From the NCBI GenBank assembly GCA_027596945.1, contig JADGJH010000011.1, positions 1 through 46,798 on the forward strand: a stretch of DNA of 46,798 nt, given 5' to 3'. The position numbers were made by a program, and so were the translations under genes. The stretch is from Physocladia obscura (lineage: Eukaryota; Chytridiomycota; Chytridiomycetes; Chytridiales; Chytriomycetaceae). The notes beneath the pieces are model-generated. The model saw nothing but the letters and a program-made list of their open reading frames with translations, was not told where the DNA came from and ran no database searches. Of the stretch, positions 37,501-46,798 are shown piece by piece; within the stretch, counting starts at the first letter, position 1; each line of letters opens with the position of its first letter.

Positions 37501-40500
37501 GCAAGTAAAACTGCAGAAGGTGCCAAGCAAATGAAATTAGAATGTGAAGCTGGACTCGCAGAAGCAGTTCCTGCTCTTGAATCAGCACTTGCTGCTCTTG
37601 ATACTTTGAAATCGTCAGATATCACAGTTCTTAAATCAATGAAAAGTCCTCCACCAGGTGTAAAACTAGTAATGGAGGCGATTTGCATCATGAAAGACGT
37701 AAAACCAGTTAAAATTCCAGATCCGGCTGGTTCTGGAAAAAAAATAGAGGATTATTGGGGTCCTTCAAAAACACTCATGTCTGATATGAAGTTTCTCGAT
37801 TCACTGAAAGCGTTTGACAAAGATAATATCAATGTGAACATTATGAAAGTTATTCGTTCAAAGTATATGGAAAACCCAGAATTCGATCCTGAAAAAATTA
37901 AAAATGCGTCTTCAGCTGCGGAGGGTCTTTGTCGCTGGGTAAGAGCCATGGAATGCTATGACCGCGTCGCAAAAGTTGTAGCGCCAAAGAAACTTGCCTT
38001 GGCTCAAGCTGAATCGGAGTTAGCTACTACTATGATCAAGTTGAATGAGAAGCGTGCAATATTAAAACAAGTTGAGGACAGGATGGCTGCATTGGAAGCA
38101 AATTTCAAACAAATGTGCGATAAAAAAGAAGCGCTTGAAAAGCAAGTAGTATCTGTTTCAAATCAATTAATTCGAGCAGAGAAACTTATTGGGAGTTTGG
38201 GAGATGAACAAGATCGCTGGACACAATGCGCCTATGATCTTGACCAAAAACTTACTGCAATCACGGGCGATGTATTAGTTTCATCTGGAATTGTAGCATA
38301 TTTGGGAGCATTCACCAAATTATATCGAGACGATTGTATCAACGATTGGGCAAAGAAGTGTAAAGAAAAAAGTATCCCTTGCTCAGAAACGATTAAATTA
38401 GCTGCAATTCTTGGAGATGCGGTAAAAATTAGAGCGTGGAATTTAGCTGGACTACCAAACGATTCTTTTTCAATTGATAACGGAATAGTTATATCAAATG
38501 CCCGCCGATGGCCTCTACTAATCGATCCCCAAGGACAAGCAAATCGTTGGATCAAAAATATGGAAAAGGCAAAAAATTTAGCTATTGTGAAATTGACAGA
38601 TTCTGACTATACCAGAACGCTGGAAAACGCGGTTCAGTTTGGAACTCCTGTATTAATGGAAAATGTCGGAGAAGAGCTTGATCCAGTTTTAGAGCCGCTG
38701 TTATTGAAGCAAACTTTTAAGCAAGGCGGAATTATGTGCATTAAATTAGGAGATGCTGTTGTCGAATATTCCCCAGATTTCCGATTTTATATTACGACAA
38801 AGCTTCGAAACCCACACTATTTACCAGAATTATCAACCAAAGTTACATTGCTGAATTTTATGATTACGCCAGAAGGATTGGAAGACCAATTGCTGGGAAT
38901 TGTAATTGCAAAAGAAAGACCAGAGTTGGAGGAAATGAAGAATCAGCTTTTGCTACAATCAGCCGAAAATAAAAAACAGCTGCAAGATATTGAAGATAAA
39001 ATACTGGAAGTCTTGTCTTCTTCAGAGGGTAACATTTTGGAAGACGAAACAGCAATTCAGATTCTTTCTTCATCAAAGGTATTGGCAAATACAATTTCAG
39101 AAAAACAAGCAACAGCCGAAAAAACTGAAATTAAAATTGACGAAATTCGTGTTGGTTATAAACCGATAGCTATATATTCCTCTATTTTATTCTTTTGTGT
39201 GGCCGATCTCGCTAATATTGAGCCAATGTATCAATATTCGTTGACTTGGTATATCAATTTATTCATCAACTCTATTGAGACCAGCGAAAAATCATCTGAT
39301 CTAGAAGCTCGCTTGATTACCTTAAATAAGCACTTTACTGAATCACTCTATTGCAACGTATGTAGATCGTTGTTTGAAAAGGACAAACTCGTGTTTTCAT
39401 TTATGCTATGTATATCAATATTGCGAGGAAAAAATGAAATTGATGCTGATGAATACAGATTTCTTATTACTGGAGGAGTTGGAATCGGCGAACTTGTGAT
39501 ACCAAATCCCGATTCTTCGTGGCTTACTGAAAAATCATGGGCAGACGTCTGTTTACTTTCTAATTTGAAAGGATTTGCAGGATTTTCAAAGTCATTTCCG
39601 GATTATGTTGATCTTTGGAAACGACTGTTTGAAAGCACTGACCCATACAAAGTTGAATTTCCAGGTAAAGTGATTTGAATTTGACTTAAATTAGTAAATT
39701 TTTTTGAACATATAGGACAATGGAAAACTGAGCTTAATAACTTTCAGAAACTTTTGGTGTTGCGTTGCTTGAGACCTGATAAAATGTGTGCAGCAATTCA
39801 GCTATATATTATAGACAGAATTGGAAAGAGATTTGTCGAGCCACCACCGTTTAACCTTGCCAGTAGTTATACAGATTCAAATACTTGCTCACCTTTAATT
39901 TTTATTCTATCGCCGGGTGCTGATCCAATGACTGGTCTTATTAAGTTTGCAGAAGAAAAGAAAATGAGTGGAAATCGACTACAATCAATATCATTGGGAC
40001 AAGGACAAGGGCCAATAGCCGCAAAGCTCATTATTAGTGGTGTGAATGAAGGAGCTTGGATTGTTCTTCAAAATTGCCATCTGGCCGTCAGTTGGATGTC
40101 TACTCTCGAAAAAATATGCGAAGACCTGTCGCCTGAAACAACTCACAAAGATTTCAGATTATGGCTGACGGCATATCCAAGTGATAAATTTCCCGTGACT
40201 TTGCTCCAAAACGGCGTAAAAATGACGAATGAGCCGCCCAAAGGGCTGCGGGCAAATCTGATCAAATCCTATCTCAGTGATCCTTTAAATGAAAAATCAT
40301 TTTATGAAGGATGCAAACAACAGCAAGCGTTTGAAAAACTCTTGTATAGTCTTTGCTTTTTTCATGCTGTTATTCAGGAGAGACGACAATTTGGACCTAT
40401 TGGTTGGAATATTCCATATGAGTTCAATGAAACCGATCTTAGGATTTCTGCAAGACAATTGAGAAATTTTCTGAGTGAATATGATGATATCCCATATCAA

Positions 40501-41797
40501 GCTTTAATATATTTAACGGGTATGTTATTTTAATCCGTTTTATGGGCATGAGTATTAACGTGAAATTTTTTTATTCAGGCCAGTGCAATTATGGTGGCCG
40601 AGTTACAGATGACAAAGACAGACGAACTTTACTCACTCTGTTGGAGCTATATTACAACAAAAATATTGTGGTTATTCCGAAGCATAAGTTGTGTGCAATT
40701 GATGATTACATTGTGCCTGATGTTTCAAATCATGCCGCGATGTTGAAATTCTTCGAAAGTTTGCCGCTAGAAGCCAAACCAGAAGTCTTCAGCTTGCATG
40801 AAAATGCAGATATTACTAGAAATAATTTGGAAACTGATCAATTTTTTCAGGCAATTCTGTCAACTCAAGCAAGAAGTGATTCAGGTGGATCAAAATCAAA
40901 TGAGCAAATAATTTCTGAAGTTGCTTCCGACATGTTTTCAAAGCTTCCCCCACCATTTGACTTGTACTATATTCAGCAAAAATATCCCGTCAACTATAAC
41001 GAAAGCATGAATACCGTGCTCTTACAAGAAGTTATCAGATATAGAAACCTTGTGGAAATTATCAGAGAAAGTCTGGCAAATATTCAGAAGGCAATCAAAG
41101 GTCTTGTTGTAATGTCAGCTGATGTGGAAGATGTAACAACAAGTATTTTGGTTGGAAAAATTCCCGGATTCTGGGCCAAGAAATCATATCCATCAATGAA
41201 GAACTTGGGTGGATATTATCAAGATTTATTAACTCGATTGCACTTCTTTAAAAAATGGATTGACGACGGACAGCCGATTGTATTCTGGCTTAGTGGCTTT
41301 TTTTTTACTCAAAGTTTCTTGACTGGATGTCTTCAAAATTTTGCCCGAAAGTATACAATTCCTATAGATCAGCTCACGTTTGATTTCCAAGTGCAGCAAA
41401 CAAAAACAGCCGGTGTTCGTCCTGAAGAGGGGCAGTATATTTTTGGTCTATTTCTGGAAGGAGCGCGGTGGGATGTTCAATCAAATTCTATTGTTGAGTC
41501 CCATCCACGAGTTTTGTTTGATATAGTCCCAGTTATTTGGCTCAAGCCCACAGAAGTCAGCAAACTCAATATTTCAAAGAAGTATGAATGTCCAATTTAT
41601 AAAACAAGTGCACGTAGGGGCATCTTGTCAACAACTGGGTCTGTGCTCTTTTTAAATATATAATTATTAGTTTTACTTAAACTCTTTCATCCAGGCATTC
41701 AACCAATTTTGTCATGAATATGAGACTGCCAACAAATGTTCCCGAAGAACACTGGATTCGACGAGGAGTCGCAGGCCTGTTGGCTTTGGATTTTTAA
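28577..41797 (+). CDS. axonemal inner-arm dynein heavy chain, DNAH3/7/12 type
   Basis: Motor subunit of a single-headed flagellar inner-arm dynein. About 22 exons code roughly 4,000 residues, full length for the DNAH7 group. The tail holds [23 protein letters not shown]1: GPAGTGKTE (split by an intron at 33335-33385), [21 protein letters not shown]2: GESFSGKT near 34345; [19 protein letters not shown]3: GPTGTGKS near 35447; [13 protein letters not shown]. An EF-hand loop [12 protein letters not shown] is at 36322-36357. AAA4: GVGGSGRQS near 36590. The stalk with coiled coils and microtubule-binding tip is at about 37300-38250. AAA5/6 and C-terminus include [61 protein letters not shown] and, in the last exon, EEHWIRRG. 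Exon 35887-39664 is 3.8 kb. The start lies 39 bp after the MSH2 stop. No disabling change was seen. Confidence 0.95.
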
Positions 41798-41864
41798 GAA
41801 TTTTACTATTTGCATTTCTTCTTGATTGATGGTTTATTTAAAAAGGGGCATCATCTAGTTTTCT

Positions 41865-44800
41865 TTACCAACAGTGGCCATACTCTTCACAATCAACACC
41901 AGCCTTATCAATCATCCTAGCAACTAAGCCGGTCCATCCAGTTTGATGCGAGGCTCCCAATCCCTTTCCGTTCTCTGAATGGAAATACTCATAAAACAAA
42001 ACCAAATCTTTAAAATATGGGTCTGTGTTCAATTTTGAATCACCACCATTCACTGCCCGCCCCCCATCTTTTGCACGGAGAAAAATTCGCATATTGCGAT
42101 GCATTATTTCATCCCCAATCCTTTTTAGTGTCATTAATTCATTTTTCTGGGCGTTCGATGGAACGGCAACTTTAAAACCGTCACCGTAGTAGTGGTAGAA
42201 TCGCTGTAAACTTTCAATCAACAGGTAAGTTGTCGCAAGCCAAATAGGTCCACGCCAGTTGGAGTTTCCGCCAAATAGTCCTGAATTGCTCTCACCGGGA
42301 AGAAAATCCACGCGATGAGCTTGATTGCCAACGTAATAAATATAAGGCGTATCTTTGTGAAATTTGCTGAGAGAGCGGATGCCGTATGGCGACAAGAACT
42401 CGTTTTCGTCTAGCATATGGTTGAGAATACGTATCAGCCTATCTTTTGGTACGAGTGCAAGTAAGATTCTTTGTCCTTTCGAAGGATCTGAATCAACTCA
42501 AATTAGAAACTCAAAATAATAAATAAAAACATAAATACTACCGTCAAGTTTGGCAACATTTCGACGAGAAAAGTCGAAATTTTCAAAAAACCAATTCATT
42601 CGACGTTTAAAATCAGGGCATTTGTCAATAACACTTGGCTCAAGAACAAGAACAGCAAAGAGAGGAATCAATCCAACAAGTGAACGAACTTTCAGAGGAA
42701 CAACTGAGGAATCGGAAAAAACAAGATTGTCATACTTGAAGGACAATAAAAATATCTTAATAAAAAAAGAAGAGGCAACTATAAAAACATAACTATAAAA
42801 ACATACATAAAATCCGTCTTCTTCATTCCAAAGAGAAGAATTAACGCCGTTTTCGGATGAGAACGAAAGTGCTTCCGAAATATAGAGAAAATGCTCAAAA
42901 AACTTTGACGCGATATCTTCATACTTTGCCAAAGTTTAAAAAAAGTTCAAATTTCAAGTTATTTATATTTCTTACAGATCGGTTTGTGGGAGCCAATTCC
43001 AATGCAATTTCCAGCATTGACAGGCAATAAAACGCCATCCAACCTGTAGCATCAGCTTGACGTAATCTACCTCCTGTTGGCAAAGCTTCGCTGCGATTGA
43101 ATACAGCAATATTATCGAGACCAAGAAAACCGCCATTAAACTGGATAATATGATTTGAGCAATTCTACTTGTGTATAGTGTGTGAATTTTGAACTTACCA
43201 CATTCAATCCATCAGCATCTTTTCGATTCACCCACCAAGTGAAATTTAGCAATAGTTTCTGGAAAATTCTCTCAAGAAACAACCGATCTTCTCTCCCGTA
43301 CAATTTCTTCTCTAGTTTATACACGCGAATGGCTGCCCACGCATGAACAGGGGGGTTGACGTCGGAGAAATTCCATTCATACGCAGGAATTTGCCCGTTT
43401 GGGTTCATGTACCATTCGCGCGTGAGAAGTAAAAGCTGCTTTTTCGCAAACCATGGATCAATTTGTGCAAACACAACGCTATGGAAAGCTGAATCCCATG
43501 AAGCAAAAAACGGGTATTCCCACTTGTCGGGCATACTGAGGATATCGTCGACATGTAGGTGTCGCCATTCTCGATTTCGGCCGTTTTTTCGCTCCGGAGG
43601 TGGCTTGACTTGCCCTACGTCTCCATCCAGCCAGTCTTTAATCACGAAATTGTAAAATTGCTTGCTCCATAACATTCCTGCAAATGCCTGGCGCTGAACG
43701 TTTTTCATGTCTTCGGAGATTTCGCTGCTCAAAATTGAGTTGTAAAATTGGTCGGCTTCAGATTTTCTCGCCCGAAAAATTGCAGCAAAGGGAGATCCAA
43801 AGGACCCAGAATCTCCGGAGTCTGCGTGTTGGAATCCTTCCGATGTTAAGCGTAAACGGAGTGTGATGTTTTTTCCTGCCGGAATAATTGATTTGTACCA
43901 CACAGCAGCTTTAGTACCGTGGTTTGGGCAGACAGAATTTAAATCATTGTTCACAACGCGTTCGTTGATTCCATCTTTACAATATTTGCTTTTGTTGGGA
44001 ACATTGTAGAGTTTAGAAAAGTTTGTTTCGTTTTCGGTGAACAACACTGTTGGGTCTTCTCCTTCAAATTTTTCGCCAGTTTCATCCTGGAATAAAGAAG
44101 AGAATAAATATACATATATATATATAACTTGGTATATAAAAAGTTAGACCTCAGATAAATCATAATGAAGAAACATGTGCAAGTTGTCGCTCACAGCTTC
44201 CAAAACCCGTGTATTTTGCACTCTGGAATCGCCTCTGATTATTTTAATATCGGGCAGCATATCTTTGCTTGTTCTTTTGGCATGGGATATGTTTTCGTGA
44301 ATTTCTTCGCAAGCCCCATCTTCATCCTCCAGGCAAGAATGTGTTCCAAAATCAGTAGTTTTCCAGCTCCAAGTGTTTCTGAACCAGAGTTGTGGAAGAA
44401 CGTGGATAGGAGCAGATTCTGGCCCACGATTATGAATAGTAATTTTGATCAGATTATCGTTCACGTTGCGGGCGTGTTTGCAATATTCGACGAAAATATC
44501 AAAATATCGATCATTATCGAAAACACCGGTATCAATCAATTCAAATTCTGGATCCGTACGCGATCTTTTCGCGTTTTCGGCGACAAGCTGCTCGTACGGA
44601 AACGCAGCATGTGGGTATTTATAAAGAAACTTTTGGTAAGAATGAGTTGGAGTGTTGTCAAGATAATAATAAAGTTCTTTGACGTCTTCGCCATGGTTTC
44701 CCTCCGGTCCGCTGACACCGAACAGACGTTCCTTTTATTTTTTTGATTGTTGATTTATTTATTGTAATAGTAAGTGAATCACCTTGATGATGGAGTCGTT

Positions 44801-45318
44801 GGTGTTCCAAAAAGCCAAGGAAAAGCATAGGCGCTGGTGGTTGTCACAAATTCCGGCAATACCGTCTTCGCCCCACTGAAAAAGACGATTACGTAAAGCG
44901 CGTTTTTATTCGATATTTTGTAGCGAAGGGCAAGAAATTGATTGCTTACGCGATAGGCGCGGCCGTTCGCTTGGTCAAAAGGCAGGTGGGCCCACGCGTT
45001 GCCGTCGGGCGAATAGTCTTCGCGCACGGTGGCCCACGCGCGCTCGCTGACGTACGGGCCCCACCGGCGCCAGTGCAGCTTGGCCGCGTCGGCATCGCGG
45101 ATGCGCGCAGCTTCGGGAGTGCTGAGCAATTCGGGCCTGGGGGCGTTGCCGCTGCTCGCTGTTCGTTGTTCCTTTGCGCTTTCCTTCATTGAATTCGTCA
45201 ATTTCCAACTGCGGGTTCGCATTCGATTTAAAATGCGCCCGACACACATTCCGAGTGCATTTGAAATGCCTTTTTCAAAGTTCAAATCTTTCCTCCCTTC
45301 TCTCTCAAGTCTTTGCAT
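41865..45318 (-). CDS. GH63-type glucosidase resembling bacterial proteins
   Basis: Predicted alpha-glycosidase with an (alpha/alpha)6 catalytic barrel. Minus-strand exons 45318-44950, 44875-44783, 44731-44150, 44086-43199, 43140-42976, 42923-42807, 42734-42542 and 42487-41865 sum to 3030 nt (1009 residues). Blocks: [159 protein letters not shown]. These recall a group of large, mostly bacterial glucosidases annotated in GH63. Unlike ER glucosidase I (MOGS/Cwh41) there is no N-terminal membrane anchor or signal, so a cytosolic role is likely. The gene converges on the dynein gene with 67 bp between stops. Confidence 0.85.
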
Positions 45319-45438
45319 TGGTTTAAAGATATGGATCCATGTTCAGCAATGCTTTTATTGTCTCATTTGTGTTCATATCGATAACCGGTTTTGAATTGAA
45401 TTCAATCTTTTTGTTCTACAACGAACAAAACCCATCAA
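45319..45438. promoter_or_regulatory. divergent promoter region between GH63 and TMEM33 genes
   Basis: 120 bp separate the two start codons, so both promoters must lie here or in the neighbouring 5' coding sequence. AT-rich; no named element can be assigned. Confidence 0.5.
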
Positions 45439-46754
45439 ATGACAACTCCGCGCGCCTCGGCAAGCAGCACCGCTCCTCCTCAGATTCCATACATTGATTC
45501 CGTCAAGAAAATGGCGTTTTCTTTTCAGTTGAGTTACAGAGTTTCTCGGACTGTTCAGTTGTTCTCATCAATTTATTATGACCCTTTCCGATTCGATTGG
45601 CCGCCCGCCACCTATTTTCTGTCGATTAATAATACTAATCATTCTATCTAAACTTCTTCTAGATGTAATTTGCCTCCTGTTTCTTATTTATTCGCTATTC
45701 ACTGACACGTCATCAATCTCGCCAAAAAATCGCATTTCCGATTCCTCGACCTAATGTTCCCTTCATCTGTTTTCACTTTCGTATTAACTCAAGTCCTTTG
45801 GTTCTTGGGGCATGCTATAACTGGTAAATTACCTTCGAAAAATTGAAAGCTTTATTGGCGCTAAGCTAATTGTTTTTATTTCAAAGTTGTCCAAACCATT
45901 CTGTTTATCATCTTTTCTGGACCTAGAAACTACGTGAAGGCTATTTATTCCATCTTGTTGTCGTATGGGATCATTTTGTATAAAGCGCATGGGGTTAATA
46001 GTCGTCAATTCGCTGAATTTTTGTCTGTTTCTTATGTTCCATTTCGTTCCATCAGCTTCCGTCGATGGCCAATATTCAGCGATACTTTCAAATGATCATG
46101 GTAAACGAAGATACGCAATATTTGCTTCTCGCTTTTGTTTGGTATACCTCTAAACCAGTTTGGGGTAAAGTTTATACCCAAAACAATGCCAAAAAAATAA
46201 TAAATCACAAAAAAAAAAACAAAAAAAAACAAACAAAACAGTTGTTCTCATTCCATACGCAACTTTTGCTGTTTTTCATGCCGCCAACTACATTCGCACT
46301 GATCTTCTGCCGACTCTTGTGCCCCAAACATCAACACTCCACAGTCTTTCGGCAAAAATAATTCCTATACTTTTGAAATTCACTCAAAAATATCAAGCAG
46401 TATGTTTGCGTGCAATCAGCTATATCGAAGTCTTTTTTATTCTGCCGTATCTTGTCATTTCTGTATTTTTTGGCCGCGTGTCGTTTATGGCTCCTGTGAT
46501 TTTCGTCCAGTTTCTTCGATTCCGATTCCAGTTTTCTCCAATGGTTTTTTATTCTTTTTTTATTTTTAATTTTTAATCTCTCGGATTTTTTTAAAATACA
46601 TTAGACACGTGAAGCTTTTGCAGAATTGCGGCGTAGAACTGACGCAATATTCTTGGGTGGTACTTATTCTGGATATTACTTGCAAGTAGTGGAATTTATT
46701 TCTCGGTATGGGAATCTTCCGACAGACCAAAGTGCAGAAGGGAGAAGCCGCTGA
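45439..46754 (+). CDS. Pom33/TMEM33-family ER and nuclear-pore membrane protein
   Basis: Multipass ER membrane protein that shapes ER tubules and helps distribute nuclear pores (yeast Pom33/Per33, fission yeast Tts1, animal TMEM33). Exons 45439-45532, 45794-45823, 45887-45993, 46056-46164, 46242-46543 and 46605-46754 sum to 792 nt (263 residues). The second exon is only 30 bp (part of LILWFLGHAITV). Blocks: SYGIILYKAHG, NEDTQYLLLAFVWYTSKPVW, LIPYATFAVFHAANYIRTDL, KFTQKYQAVCLRAISYIEVF, FLRFRFQFSPM joined to TREAFAELRRRTDAIF, and YYLQVVEFISRYG. The first intron, 261 bp, is among the longest in the window. The gene is complete, ending 44 bp before the window edge. Confidence 0.88.
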
Positions 46755-46798
46755 ATGAGGGAGCTACAAAAACAGTTCTTAAATTTTTTTGTTTTTTT

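Overview
The window is eukaryotic nuclear DNA. It is AT-rich, with many short spliceosomal introns (mostly 45-100 bp, GT-AG) and tightly packed genes on both strands. The gene set suggests an early-diverging, flagellated (zoosporic) fungus or a close holomycotan relative. It combines fungal-type genes (SUR2 sphinganine C4-hydroxylase, GWT1, CWC24, a Ysc84/SH3YL1-type SYLF-SH3 protein, an M50B-like peptidase, Pom33/TMEM33) with a complete axonemal inner-arm dynein heavy chain, which non-flagellated fungi lack. The species cannot be named from this sequence. A 10-N gap at 17828-17837 shows it is a scaffold. Exon coordinates were worked out by hand from reading frame, splice signals and family motifs, and most multi-exon models sum to an exact multiple of three.

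Layout. 1-1.3 kb: 3' part of GWT1 (+), then an uncharacterised two-exon candidate (+). 1.9-3.8 kb: thiol dioxygenase of the ADO/PCO family (-). 3.9-5.1 kb: CWC24/RNF113-type splicing factor (+). 5.8-7.3 kb: SYLF-SH3 protein (+). 7.9-9.9 kb: ten-exon membrane sensor with an extracellular sensing domain but no output domain (+). 10.6-12.1 kb: PMP47-type carrier (-). 12.4-14.1 kb: SUR2 (-). 14.1-16.4 kb: a gene-poor block almost free of CG dinucleotides, with a degenerate minisatellite and a transposon-like ORF remnant. 16.5-17.0 kb: three exons of a glutathione peroxidase-like gene (+) with no visible first exon. 17.0-17.5 kb: broken coding-like sequence. 17.5-21.1 kb: a large low-complexity protein ending in four copies of a Cys/His module (+). 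21.4-23.0 kb: an acidic, single-exon unknown (+). 23.0-24.1 kb: M50B peptidase (+). 24.2-28.5 kb: MSH2 (+). 28.6-41.8 kb: DNAH7-type dynein heavy chain, about 4,000 residues (+). 41.9-45.3 kb: GH63-type glucosidase resembling bacterial proteins (-). 45.4-46.8 kb: Pom33/TMEM33 (+).

The genes do not form one pathway; they look like an ordinary compact housekeeping segment. GWT1, SUR2 and TMEM33 all act at the ER or nuclear envelope (GPI anchors, sphingolipids, ER/nuclear pore shape). The parts most worth a second look are the four-copy Cys/His module with matching phase-1 introns, the CG-depleted block and the degraded sequence beside it, the truncated sensor, and the thiol dioxygenase with large acidic insertions.
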